64,000 bases of DNA from Pyrenopolyporus hunteri (GCA_902806595.1 CADCXC010000020.1:62001-126000); one strand, 5' to 3'; shown: positions 30,380 through 41,068, counted from the first letter of the stretch. Numbers and translations are program-made. Notes: generated by a model not told the origin, from the letters alone.

Positions 30380-30686
30380 TTTAATTACTCAAAAATTGGC
30401 GGAGTTTTTATTTAATAAGCAAGGGTGCTTGCTCGCGCAAGCTACAAAAAAAAATAAAAACTAAAAACCATTTGTAGCTTGCTCGCGCAAGCTACAAAAA
30501 AAGGTCTTTATAAGCTTGTTGAAATTAAAGGATTAATGAATAGAGGTCTTTCAGATCAATTAATAGCAGCGTTTATGATACAACTTCAATTGTAAGACCT
30601 TTGGTTCAAAACCTTATTATCCCTGACCTTCAGTGAGTAGCGGGATTCGTTTCAGGGGCCCTGGCCCCGGCCCTGGTCCTGGCCCT

Positions 30687-30752
30687 CTAAACAATTTCAC
30701 CCTAAGGCTGTGTTTTCTTACTTGACCCTTGTCAGGGTCAAGTGAAGAAAAC
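30687..30752. repeat. dispersed palindromic element, copy 2
   Basis: Hairpin arms gttttcttacttgaccct and its complement ending gaagaaaac match copy 1 at 6764; the leader is diverged (ctaaacaatttcaccctaag). It lies inside a GC-rich insertion in the HEG relic, between blocks ggccctggccccggccctgg and gagccctggctcggccaggg. Confidence 0.82.
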
Positions 30753-30927
30753 TTATGAAAATCACGACTTTTTTTTTGAGCCCTGGCTCGGCCAGGGCTC
30801 ATGGTAGGTAGCTTTAATTCAGGGCCAAGTTTTTATAGCTAAACCTAAGTCAGGTGAGGTTACTTAATTAGTTTTTACTCTAACTTAACATGTTCGTGGT
30901 AAACAATAAAACCACAAAATTAGATAT

Positions 30928-31001
30928 AAGAGAAATTAGCTCAATGGTAGAGCAGCCGTCTTACACACGGAGGGTTGGGTGTTCGAGTCACCTCTTTCTT
31001 A
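30928..31001 (+). tRNA. trnV: tRNA-Val (UAC)
   Basis: D arm gctc/gagc, anticodon stem gccgt/acgga with loop cttacac (UAC), T arm gggtg-ttcgagt-cacct. The acceptor (aagagaa with ctttctt) has one mismatch. Confidence 0.9.
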
Positions 31002-31284
31002 AAGGAGGTAATTTAATTTTTATTCTTTCTTTGAAAATTTTTATTCTACGATTTGTTGTTTAGATTATTTTATCACCACGTTTGATAAAATAACCGTGAA
31101 ACGCTCTAACTTACTAAAAAAGATCTTTCTATAAGCGCGCCTACCTTGTATAGGAAATTAGGGGGGGGTGCTTTTTCTGCGCAGCTGAGTAGAGGTTTTC
31201 AAATAAAGGAAGGGTAGCAAAGCGGTTAAAAATTTAATAATTATATACTTTGTATGCTTTTAATTTCATAATAAATAATGGTAA
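31002..31284. other. trnV-cox3 spacer with a truncated tRNA start
   Basis: The spacer is AT-rich with a G run (31159-31167) and a duplicated AT-rich motif (accgtg after ataaaataa) also found at 41178. At 31208-31230 the sequence ggaagggtagcaaagcggtt looks like the 5' third of a serine- or leucine-type tRNA and then stops. No complete gene is seen. Confidence 0.5.
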
Positions 31285-34200
31285 ATGACTCAAATAATAA
31301 GGAGTAATTTTCAAAATCACCCTTTTCATTTAGTATCTCCTTCACCTTGACCGTTTTACACTAGTTTCAGTTTGTTTATTTTAACAGTTAGTGGTGCATT
31401 ATCTATGCATAGTTTTAGTAATGCTTATAACGTTTTTTATTTAGGCCTATTGTTGTTGGTTTTTTCTATGTCGTTCTGATTTAGAGATATTATTAGTGAG
31501 GGTACTTTTTTAGGTAACCATACCCTGGCTGTCCAAAAAGGATTGAACCTAGGAGTAATTTTGTTTATAGTTTCAGAAGCTTTATTCTTCTTGGCTATTT
31601 TCTGAGCATTCTTTCATAGTGCGCTTACACCTACTGTAGAATTAGGTGCTCAATGACCTCCTGCGGGAATCGAACCCGTTAATCCTTTTGAAAAAAAGTA
31701 AGAATTCAGAGGGGCATCGGGAGTCGGTCGATGCGAAAAGGGCAAATTGCGGGAACCTTTAAAAGAATAATATAATATCAGGTTTATATTATGTAATATT
31801 TTTATCTTTTAAGCAATCCGCAGGTTATAACTATAAGTCTAAACTTTGAAATACTATATAGGGTTTAGTATTTGATTTTTTATAATTTCTTTAAATTATA
31901 AATTTTTTAATTTAGAGCAAAGTAGGTGGGCGCAAGCTCTAGATTTATAGTAAAACTTCAACGATCAAACGCCCTTATATAAATAACTTAAAGTAACCTT
32001 TAATACAATTAATTATTCCCACTAGTATACAATAATAAATTATTGTATTCCTGATACTTAATTAAAGGTGAACCGACAAAATAATTAATAGGTTATTCCG
32101 TTGACCGTTAGCTATATTTGTATAATTTAATGTTAACAAGTCTACCCTACGGCTACCTTTAAGTATATTTATATGTGATATGATCTAATCTAATTATTAT
32201 TAGTTATAGAAAGTTTGATAAACTTACCTTTTCAACCAAATCCGACTCAGAAAGTACAAAAAGTATGAGAGTAAGGACAGTTAAGACAAAAGGTTATAGT
32301 AAGAGTGGTTTTCCTTTGATAAACAGAGAAGATTATGAAGTCTTATATGGTTTGATTTTAGGAGATTTGTTTATCTCTAGAAAAAACTCTGAAAATGCTT
32401 CTATGAGATTTGAACAATCAATAATTCATAAAGAATATATGGAACACTTGTTTGAAAGGTTTAAATATCTATGTACAGCCTATGCTAGTATAAAAACTGC
32501 AGATAGAAAGGCTTTTGACACATCTTCAATCTATTTTACAACTCGTCAGCTTACAGCTATAACAGAACTACACAAATTATTCTATAATGAAGGTAAAAAA
32601 ATAGTACCTTTAAATATAGGTAGTTTGTTAACAGAAAAAAGTTTAGCTTATTGAGCAATGGATGATGGTGATAATCATAGATCAGGTTATATCTTTAATA
32701 CAAGTGGATTTACTTTGAAAGATGTAAAAGTGTTACAAGCTGCATTGAATGATAATTGAGGGTTAGAAACATCTATTCATAGTAGAAATAGATTATATGT
32801 TAATTCAAATTCGAAAAATAAATTATTAAATCTTATAAGACCGCATTTTCATCACTCTATGCTATACAAAATAAACTAAAAGGTTGTTTGAATTACCTTT
32901 ACTTAATACAATAATATTATTATCTAGTGGTGCAACTATTACATACGCTCATCACTCTTTAATTCAAGGTAAAAGAAGTGGAGCCTTATATGGTTCTATA
33001 GCAACTATAATATTAGCAGTTATTTTTACAGGCTTAAATATCCTCCGTTTACTTTTTTTTCAAGGTTGCTTTATGAAACATTCCATAAATAATTATAATA
33101 GTTCGCTCATAGTGTTGTCAGAGCATAAGACCTGTCTAGGGGAGGTATATTCTACCTTAAAAGCTTTCCCTGCTGTGAAGTGGCACACTAAAAGATTATA
33201 TTCTACCTCCGTATCCCCTACATCGGGTACCGTGAAAGGTGTAAATGAATTGGAGCTTTCGCCTTACTGAGTGACAGGATTTGCTGATGCAGAGTCTACC
33301 TTTAGTCTTAAGGTATCTAAGAAAAGTACCATAGCTTCAGGTTGAAATTTAATATCAGGATTTTATCACAAAAGATTTTACTCTACTGAAAATCTACAAT
33401 CTAGGATTGATCCTAACTGAGTAACAGGTTTTTGTGATGGAGAGTCTTGTTTTAGTCTGAGAGTTGCAAAAAAACCTACATCTAAAGTAGGCTGAGGTGT
33501 TATGCCTGGTTTTATAATTCAATTACATATAAAGGACGAAATTTTGTTGAGAAAAATACATTACTTTTTTGGCGTAGGAAATATCAGTGTGAGAGAAAGT
33601 AATAACACGGTAAGATATGAGGTTCAATCTTTACGAGCTATAACTAATGTAATCATACCTCACTTTGACAAATACCCTTTAATAACTCAAAAGAGGGCAG
33701 ACTATCTTTTATTTAAACAAGCTGTTGATTTATTAAATTTAAAGGCTCACTATAATGTAGAAGGTATAAGAGAAATTTTAAGTATTAAAGCGTCAATGAA
33801 TACAGGGGGGTTATCCGATATGTTAAATTTAAACTTTACGGCAATTCTGCCTGTTACACGTCCATTAGTTAGTTTTGAAGGTATTGCAGATCCTAATTGG
33901 TTTACAGGTTTTGTAGATGGTGAAGGTAGTTTTTCTGTTGACACATCCAAAGCTAAAACTGATGGGAATTTTTACACTCAATTAAGTTTCTCTGTATCTC
34001 AACATGTAAGAGATGAGATTTTATTAACTCAATTTATAAACTATCTAGGGTGTGGACGAATTGTGAAAGCTTCAAATAGACCAGACGGGGTTCTATTTAT
34101 TGTTAGTAAATTTAAGGATATTAAAGAAAAGGTTATTCCATTTTTCCATAACTACCCTTTACTTGGAGTAAAGTCTATGGATTACCGAGATTTTTGTGAA

Positions 34201-37200
34201 ATAGCTAAGATAGTAGAAAACAAATCTCATTTAACCCTCGAAGGTTTTAAGAAGATCCAATCTCTCAAGTCTGGTATGAATTCTAGTAGAATCTGCTCTT
34301 AGGTTGGAATACTATTTTACAGGTCCCTTTTACTTCATCTAAATTCTGAAAATCTATTTAATTTGTATCTACCTTATTTGTTCCTGAGTTTAAAATAGAG
34401 TTGCATAGCAGAGACCTGTTATTGTTGAGAAAAATACATTCATTTTTTGGGATAGGAACAATATACGAGCGTGAAGATAGAAATATGGTTTATTATAGTG
34501 TTCAGTCTGCTCGAGCTATAACTAATATTATTATACCTCATTTTGATAAATATCCTTTGATTACTCAAAAGAAGGCTGATTATCTCTTATTTAAACAAGC
34601 TGTGGATTTATTAAATTTAAAAGCTCGTTCTAATATTGAGGGAATCTTAAAGATTATAAGTATCAAGGCATCTATGAATTTAGGATTATCCTACTCTTTA
34701 AGAGTTAATTTCCCTAACATTCTACCTGTTCCCCGCCCTGTAGTTTGTTTTTCAGGTATCCCACATCCTAACTGATTATCTGGTTTCGTAGATGGAGAAG
34801 GTTATTTTTATGTTAAGTCAATACAAAATAAAACTTATTCAACAGGCTTTAGTGTAGGATTGGTTTTCTCTATCTCTCAACACGTAAGAGATGAGATTTT
34901 ATTAACTAAATTCATTGACTACTTAGGGTGTGGAAAAATAGAGAGAGCTTCAACTAGACCAGATGGGGTTAATTTTGTTGTGTATAAATTTAGCGATATG
35001 AAAGAAAAGGTTATTCCTTTTTTCCATAGTTATCCTTTACAAGGGATAAAGTATATGGATTTCCAAGATTTCGTTAAGGTAGCTAACATTATGGAAGATA
35101 AAGGTCATTTTACTATTGAAGGTATTAAAAAGATAAATTCTTTAAAATCGGGAATGAATAAAGGTAGAACTTATAATTAAATATAATTAAGGTTTAATTA
35201 AAGCTAACCAGAAAAAAAGTAAGAGGCAGGCCTTTGCTTAAGTATGTGCATTAAATTATCTAGTAAGCTCAGAGTTTTATGTATAGAATTAGGCTTATCA
35301 ACAAAGTAAATTGCATGAAAATCTTGTTACCTTATATCTTGCACTACGAAGTACTACGTCGTTTTACTAAGATCACTTATAAAAAAGATATTTTTTTTAT
35401 AAAGGTTACGTAGTACTCAGTGTAAAATTCTAAAATAAACAAGACTATATGCAGCCAAATTTATTTAAACATTCCAAATAATGTTTAGTAAAAAGGTTCA
35501 ACGACTTTATATATGATAATACAAAGAACCACCCAAATTAGGTTTTTGATAAGGGTTGCTTCTCCCGATGTATTCATATATTATTGAAAAATTTTGCTGT
35601 GCAATATAGTGGATATTGCATAGATTACATAGTCTGAACAATAATGAAAATTATTGAAATAAGGTTTATATATCTTATATTAACAGTTTTGTTCAAGGAT
35701 TAGAATACAGTGTTTCATCTTTTACAATAAGTGATGGTACTTTTGGTACATGTTTTTTTTTTGGTACGGGGTTTCACGGATTGAATAGCGGTCCTAAAGT
35801 TTTATATAATATTCATGAAACAAATATTGAAAACAATAATGTTTTAGTTAATAATACTAATATGAACAGATTATTGATTACTCTTCCTATACAGAGCGAG
35901 TATACATCAGAAGTTAATTCTTATTATTTAGAAAGAGAATTTTTAGAATGGTTAATAGGATTTACTGATGGAGAGGGTAATTTTCATATTCGACTTATAG
36001 CTTTAGAAGATAATATCTATAAATCTGCACAGTTTACATTTCAAATAGCTCTTCATAAGGATGAAATAAAGGTCTTAGAATATATTATGAATACTCTTAA
36101 ATGTGGGCATATATCTAAATCTAAAGATAGAATAAATTATTTTGTAAATGATATAAATTCATTATTATATGTTATAATACCTATATTCGATTATGTTAAT
36201 CTTAATAGTTCCAAATATCATCATTATGAATTATTTAGAAAAGCGGTATTATTAACAAAAGATAAAAAACATCTGTCGGATAAAGGTAAATTGGCTATAA
36301 TAGGCTATAAAAAAGAAATGCAAAGTATGACAGGTAAATGAATACCTGGTTCTATTAATTCTAAAATTAAGATAACTAAGCATTGATTACTAGGGTTTAT
36401 TGATGCGGAAGCTACCTTTTCAACTAATAAATATGTACCTAGGTTCAAATTGGAGAATCATATTAAGGAGCTGGAATTGTATAATAAAATAAAAGAATTT
36501 TTTAAAGTAGGTAATGTTTTATTAACTACGCCTAGAGTATATCGCGATAATAGTAACCCTACTATAGTATTAGAAATTAATAAAGTTAATGAGCTTAGGG
36601 ATATTTTGATCCCTTTAATGTACGGTAAAGAAGGCTGTATTTTTTTAAAAACTTTAAAAGCTCAAGATTTTTCATTATGATTAAAATTGGTAGATATGTA
36701 TTATAAAGGTTATCATTCTACATCGGAGGGTAAACATATATTTGATGCAATAAAATTACATATCAATAAATATAGATTAACAACTAATGTTAATTTACTT
36801 AATAATAAGGTACGTCTTTCAGTTTTAGAAATTGAAAATCTATTGACCACACTTTATTTATCTGAAAGTCCTTATGAAATAAAACAAGGTATAAGATATA
36901 TTAGAAATACTAACAAATTAGTTAGTGAAGCTTCTAGGATTATTGCTATAGATATCTATAATAATAGAAATACCTTTAAGAGTATGTCTGAATGCGCAGA
37001 AAATCTTAATATTTCTAGATCTACGGTTAAACAATATTTAAATACAGGTAAATCTTATAAAGGGTATATTTTTGTTTTAGGTTAAAAAAATTATTATATA
37101 ATTAAAAAAAAAAGTTAATAGCAAGAAGGTCTTTTTGTATGTTGTTGATTAAGCTTAAAGATAACTTGCTGCCGAGTATATATTGTTATGACGCAATATA

Positions 37201-39525
37201 TAAGGGTCCAACGACTAGCCAATAAATATTAAGTTACTTTAACTAGCACATCTTCCTTCGACTCAATATATGATAACCCCGGGCGCCTTGCGGGATCGAA
37301 GGAACTAAGCATTAGTATAACTAATTTAAAGTAAAAGAATGGCATAAAACTTTTCATATTAATTATTAAATAAAAATGTTTTTATTTAATAAGCACTAAT
37401 GTGATGACATAGTCTAATCAATAATGGGAATTATTGTTAATGATATTAGTGCACGTAATAGTAGGAACCCTTTTTTTGGGGGTAGCTTTGTGAAGAATAT
37501 TCGCATACCATCGTTATATAGAGTGTTTAATAGAACCCAATGGGTTGAGGTTTCATGCTAAATGTAGAGGTTTTAAACAAATATCTCGTTTCTACTCAAC
37601 TAAAGCTAGAACTTCTAACTTGCCTAGCATAAATGAAAAAAATTCTTTAGATCCTTGGTTCGTTACAGGGTTTTCAGATGCTGAAGGTTGTTTTATGGTT
37701 ACAATAAGAGAAAATCCAGGTTGTAATTTAGGTTGAGCTGTGGTGGCTTCTTTTCAAATTTCACTACATGTTAAGGATAAGGCAATATTAAATGAGATAG
37801 AAGCCTTTTTCGGAGGTATCGGAAAAAATAAGCAGGGTAAAAATAAATGAACTTTTGTTGTTTCTTCTTTAGAGGATATTCATAAAATAGTTGAACACTT
37901 TGATAATTATCCGTTAATTACTCAAAAATATGGTGATTATTTATTATTTCGTGAAGTAGTTACCTTGGTACAACGTAAGGAACATTTAACTTTGGAAGGA
38001 TTACAAAAAATTGTAGCAATTAAAGCATCTATGAACCTAGGATTGTCCAAAAAATTGCAAGAGGCATTTCCTAATGTAAAACCAAAAGGTAGACTTATTG
38101 TACATAGACAAAAAATACCAAGCCCTTTCTGAATAGCAGGTTTTACCTCAGGAGAAGGATGTTTTTTCTTTAACATTGGTAAAGATTCTAATATGAAATT
38201 AGGATATAGAGTAAGGGTTGGATTTCAATTAACTCAACATATTAGGGATAGGGAGTTGCTTATTCTTTTAGAAACATACTTTGGATGTGGTAAGTATTTC
38301 CTTTCTAATGATCATCGGCATGGTGATTATATAGTTTCTGATGTCTCCGCCCTTGCTGAGAAAATTATACCTTTTTTCTCACAATATAAAATATTAGGTA
38401 TAAAAGAGCAAGATTATCTTAGTTGAAGTGAGACTATAAATTTAATTATAGCCAAAAACCATTTGACTCAAGAAGGTTTAGACCAAATACGAAAAATTAG
38501 AAGAAATATGAATACAAGCAGGGTATTAGTGGAATCAGAGTCAGCTACCTTGGAAGTAGGTAAGGAGATAATTTCAAATGTCGACACTACTAAAAGGACA
38601 CTAGTTAAGCCAATTAGTGTACAAGAGGTTAAATCAGGCAAAACTCTAAATTTTTCTAGTATAAGAGAGGCATATCTTTATCTACTTAATATTAATAAAG
38701 TATCTATATCAACTATTAGTAGATATTTAGATACCGGTAAATCAGTAAAAGGGTATATCTTTTTTAGTGTAAACAATATAGATTAATTTTTTTTTGTGCT
38801 TCGCACTACGGAGGTAGTTCGTAGTAAAACTTAATTAAATTTGGATTTTTTTAACCTATAGGGCTGTGTGAGCAGGCAGCTTCAAGGTGGTATATCGCCA
38901 AACTCCGGGGACCCCCTAATAGCCTTCTTAACCAAACACTGAGTGAAAAGTCTCGGTGCGGCTTGCAGTAATGTGTAAGGTAAGGTAGAATAAAGAAGGA
39001 TGTCTTTAAAAAGCAATGGGAAATCGCGGATCTAACATTGGGTTATTAAAAAAATGTGTTTTTTTTCATTAGCAAGTTCCCAGTAAAAGAGCAACGAGCA
39101 TACGGCGATACTAAAACCCCCCCAAGGGGTATTAGTAAGATGTGCTCTAGCTGCCTTGAAAGAGGTGCTTTCTTACAGTGGCCTTTTCATAACGTCGCTC
39201 TCTGTATTTTTCTATAACGTATAGAAAAATACCGAAGGAAGGGTGATTTTTAGGGGAAAAGGTCGTACTTGTAAGTTGGCTTAAATGTATACGTCCGCTC
39301 AGTCTAATGTTTTTATGTTTTCTCTTCCTGCGGAGGAGTATCCACGCTTCTTTTATCGAACGTAGTGATAAAAGAAGCTAATATAAACATGAAGCTAAGG
39401 CTAAAGACGCGAAAACGCTAACTGACAATCATCACGTTGGTTTCGAGGGGGGTATTCTTTACTGACATTTTGTGGATGTTGTATGGCTTTTTTTGTATAT
39501 CTCTGTATATTACTGGGGGTCTTAA
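31285..39525 (+). CDS. cox3: cytochrome c oxidase subunit 3 (five exons)
   Basis: Cox3 is a core membrane subunit of complex IV. Exons are 31285-31686, 32887-33034, 35692-35781, 37450-37511 and 39418-39525; joined they give 269 residues, normal for the family. The start is ATG (MTQIIRSNFQNHPFHLVSPS). Joins restore PAGIEPVNP/FELPLLNT, AVIFTGF/QGLEYSVSSF, GTGFHGL/HVIVGTLFLG and WRIFAYH/LTDNHHVGFE. The end is VYYWGS. TGA is Trp in WHF, WPF and others. Each exon ends in T and each intron in G. ORFs in introns 2, 3 and 4 read in frame from the preceding exon. The last 30 bases are tandemly duplicated just downstream. Confidence 0.96.
31687..32886 (+). mobile_element. group I intron 1 in cox3
   Basis: P-like (aaattgcgggaaccttt, 31744), Q-like (aatccgcaggtta, 31814) and R-like (ttcaacgatcaaacg, 31957) elements form the core in the 5' half. 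The LAGLIDADG ORF lies in the 3' half and ends 7 bases before the splice site. Confidence 0.87.
32265..32879 (+). CDS. LAGLIDADG (type 2) endonuclease in cox3 intron 1
   Basis: The free-standing ORF starts at ATG (MRVRTVKTKGYSKSGFPLIN) and encodes 204 residues in code 4, with TGA at 32653 and 32757 as Trp. The first motif is degenerate in form (YEVLYGLILGDLFISRK) and the second is LAYWAMDDGDNHR, which together with RFEQS and YFTTRQ place it in the LAGLIDADG_2 group, different from the other HEGs here. It may act as endonuclease and possibly maturase. The frame is intact. Confidence 0.85.
33035..34302 (+). CDS. exon-fused LAGLIDADG ORF with three motifs (HEG nested in HEG)
   Basis: The cox3 exon 2 frame continues into the intron as one ORF to TAG at 34300. 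It passes a first motif (WVTGFADAESTFSLKVSKK) and at SGWN changes to a new leader (FYHKRFYSTENLQSRIDPN). It then encodes a full double-motif endonuclease (WVTGFCDGESCFSLRV and WFTGFVDGEGSFSVDT). The part after 34302 lacks a first motif but continues naturally from SGWN. I infer that one HEG (about 33350-34302) inserted into the N-terminal region of another, in frame. The inner enzyme looks intact: IIPHFDKYPLITQKRAD and SLKSGMNSSR are present. Mature product borders are unknown because the ORF is exon-fused. Confidence 0.85.
34303..35180 (+). pseudogene. displaced 3' part of the outer LAGLIDADG gene
   Basis: From about 34380 the frame PEFKIELHSRDLLLLRKIHS begins exactly where a LAGLIDADG protein would be after its first motif. 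It continues through IIPHFDKYPLITQKKADYLL, the second motif WLSGFVDGEGYFYVKS, and ends NSLKSGMNKGRTYN with TAA at 35178. A short stretch with stops (34303-34380) separates it from the inner gene. It is close in sequence to the inner gene (for example LLFKQAVDLLNLKA in both). Without its own first motif or start it is probably not expressed, unless the inner part is removed as RNA. Confidence 0.78.
35782..37085 (+). CDS. exon-fused LAGLIDADG endonuclease with NUMOD1 domain
   Basis: The frame continues from cox3 exon 3 (GFHGLNSGPKVLYNIHETNI) to TAA at 37083, about 434 intron-encoded residues. The first motif is WLIGFTDGEGNFHIRL and the second WLLGFIDAEATFSTNK; TGA at 36339, 36384 and 36678 is Trp. 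The C-terminal 45 residues are a NUMOD1 helix-turn-helix (FKSMSECAENLNISRSTVKQ then YLNTGKSYKGY). The sequence is divergent from the other LAGLIDADG proteins here. The frame is intact. Confidence 0.87.
35782..37449 (+). mobile_element. group I intron 3 in cox3
   Basis: It splits the codon for Leu in GFHGL|HVIVG. R (gggtccaacgactagcc, 37204) and S (tgatgacatagtctaatca, 37392) elements lie near the 3' end after an exon-fused ORF. A GC cluster (cccgggcgccttgcgggatc) sits at 37278. Confidence 0.87.
37512..38786 (+). CDS. exon-fused LAGLIDADG endonuclease with NUMOD1 domain
   Basis: Reading continues in frame from exon 4 (AYHRYIECLIEPNGLRFHAK) to TAA at 38784, 424 intron codons. A leader ending RFYSTKARTSNLP precedes motif 1 (WFVTGFSDAEGCFMVTI). 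The middle contains IVEHFDNYPLITQKYGD and SIKAS-type IKASMNLGLSKKL. Motif 2 is WIAGFTSGEGCFFFNI. After the usual end (IRRNMNTSR) about 80 residues are appended with a NUMOD1 repeat (NFSSIREAYLYLLNINKVSI). TGA codons at 37734, 37848, 38129 and 38424 are Trp. Intact. Confidence 0.88.
37512..39417 (+). mobile_element. group I intron 4 in cox3
   Basis: It follows FAYH and precedes LTDNHH. The core at about 38895-39190 has the family blocks (aactccggggaccccctaat, gaaatcgcggatctaac, aaagagcaacgagcatacgg, gatgtgctctagctgcc) but lies downstream of the ORF, unlike the rns members of this family. Confidence 0.86.
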
Positions 39526-39585
39526 ATAGTATGATTTTCGTATATCTCTGTATATTACTGGGGGTCTTAAATTGTATGATTATTG
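39493..39585. repeat. tandem duplication of the cox3 3' end
   Basis: tatatctctgtatattactg followed by ggggtcttaaat and tgtatgat/agtatgat occurs twice, 48 bases apart (39497 and 39545). The first copy is the true end of cox3. The duplication creates two in-frame ATG codons for the next ORF. Confidence 0.85.
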
Positions 39586-40730
39586 GTATCCAAACAGCAA
39601 TAAACTCGTTTGTGTTTATAATTTATAATTTTTTTGGATATAATGAAATACTTTCTTCTTTCTTTTATTGTGCTGGTGATTCAAAAAAAGATTCCCCAGA
39701 CGATTCCAAAGAAGGTTCTAAAAAAGATTCAAAAGAAGATTCAGAAGTAGACGAATTAGCTTATCTTCTCAAAGAACATGTACGGATATCCAAGGATATC
39801 AAAAAAATAAAAGATGAATTAACTACGGTTGATAGGGCTGAAGAGAAAGCTAAAAATTTACCTGAAGGTGCTGACAATGAGGATAGTGATGAAGATGAAA
39901 GGTTTTTAACTGAACATTACGGAAATGATAGTTATGATGACATTAGAGAATATCTTAAAGATGAGCTAAAACGGCTTGAAGATGGTAAAAAAGCGTTTGT
40001 TTCTGATATCGCAGAAGCTAAAGAATCTAGAGGTGATTTAATGGAAGTAGATAGTTCAACAGGAAATAAACGTAAGGAATCTTCTGCAGAAGATACAGAT
40101 CCTTCTACAGAATATACAAATCCTTCTAAACGTCAAAAATCATCAAATAATGTTGATTCTTCTGGTTCTTCTGGTCCTTCAGCTCCTTCTGGTTCTTCTT
40201 CAAGAGAAGAACCCCAAGAGGAACCTGTTACAGTAGAACCCAACCCTGATATGCCTGGTTGAAGTAAAGTTACTAAAAGGAACTCAGAAGGTGAAATAGT
40301 AGAAGTGGTTCATATCCCTAATGATCGTGTACCTGCTTATCTTTCCCAGGGCTCTGAATCTAACCCTATATCTGTGGATGATTCAGATAGTTCTGCTTCT
40401 AGTCCTGTACCTGTGGATGATGCAGAGGGCTCTGCATCTAACCCTATACCTCTGGAAGAATCTGATTCTGATCTTGAAAAGGAAGAAGAAGCAAAAAAAC
40501 CAAAAAATTCTTCATCAAATAATGATAATGGTGGAGGAGAAGGTTCAAATCCTTCTTCAGGTCCTTCTTCAGGTCCTTCTTCAGGTCCTTCTTCAGACCC
40601 TGCTGGTCCTTCAGTAGGTGGTTCTACTGATAGAACCGTGGGAGTATTAGGTAGGTTTTTTGTAATATTATGTGGTTTTTTAGGAAATATAGCTGATGTT
40701 TTAGATATGTTACTTAATAATTTATTTTAA
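39531..40730 (+). CDS. unknown acidic low-complexity membrane-anchored protein, 399 residues
   Basis: The frame is open from 39483, inside the cox3 end, to TAA at 40728 with one TGA (40260) as Trp. ATG at 39531 or 39576 lies past cox3 and is preferred. The N terminus has one or two hydrophobic segments (INSFVFIIYNFFGYNEILSS). It is followed by a charged helical region (LKEHVRISKDIKKIKDELTT), a basic patch (SKRQKSS), and Ser/Pro/Glu/Asp-rich repeats, including three SxSxPIxVDDS-like units and SGP repeated. A C-terminal hydrophobic segment (GRFFVILCGFLGNIADVLDM) closes it. I recognise no family. Repeats and acidic composition resemble a surface or scaffold-like protein more than an enzyme. Its style parallels the ORF after atp6. 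Confidence 0.65.
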
Positions 40731-41068
40731 TTGCAAATATTTATTTTCTTGTTAACGGTCCGCGCTAAATAAATTTACCCGCCGTGTTTTCTTACTTGAC
40801 CCGTGTCGGGGTCAAGTGAGGAAAACTAAGAAAGAATACAAATCTTAAACTACATAAATAAGTTGATATTTATATTCTTCTGACTTTTTTTTTTTACTAG
40901 CTCTCCCTGCTGTTTACTGGCCCCCTAATTTCCTGCGCAAACTATACGCAAGCTGTGCGCGGGCTGTGCGCAAGCTACAAATATGTTCTTTTATAGTGAT
41001 AGAGGACCTAAACTTTAAACCTGTATTAATTTTTTTAAGGTAATATCATATATTACACTAAAAATTAA
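40731..41068. other. spacer with GC clusters and a duplicated 45-base unit
   Basis: It contains palindromic element copy 3, a GC cluster at 40930-40978 with repeated gcaagctgtgcgc units, and the AT-rich unit aatcttaaactacataaata (40844), which recurs at 41282. No gene is seen. Confidence 0.6.
40765..40826. repeat. dispersed palindromic element, copy 3
   Basis: Same leader (ctaaataaatttacccgccg) and hairpin as copy 1. The loop region differs (gtgtcggg) while compensating changes keep the stem nearly paired (ttgacccg with cggggtcaa). Confidence 0.85.

Larger units (their letters stand above)
30085..30880 (+). pseudogene. LAGLIDADG relic riddled with GC-rich insertions
   Basis: A recognisable two-motif HEG downstream of nad6. 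Motif 1 is PWFITGFAGAEGCFTFSF, followed by SQNDLAMMIDHFDKYP, then after breaks LMNRGLSDQLIAAF, IVRPLVQN and the second motif start WVAGFVSG, with the rest (DGSFNSGPSFY) far downstream. Each break coincides with GC-rich DNA: 30331-30379 (reverse complement of 13448-13510), two hairpins gcttgctcgcgcaagctac at 30428-30446 and 30476-30496, and 30653-30800, which includes palindromic element copy 2. Removing the first block rejoins KYP with LITQK as in relatives. It is dead. Confidence 0.8.
33035..35691 (+). mobile_element. group I intron 2 in cox3 with two HEGs
   Basis: At 2.66 kb this is the longest cox3 intron. The core is in the 3' part: aaattgcatgaaaatcttg near 35311, ggttcaacgacttta near 35496 (R) and gattacatagtctgaac near 35624 (S). 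Two LAGLIDADG genes occupy the 5' part, one nested in the other. Confidence 0.87.

Noticed and set aside
40321..40617. Leu-rich ORF inside the acidic ORF after cox3
   Set aside because: It is the +1 frame of the Ser/Pro/Asp repeats, and its periodic leucines come from the repeat DNA.
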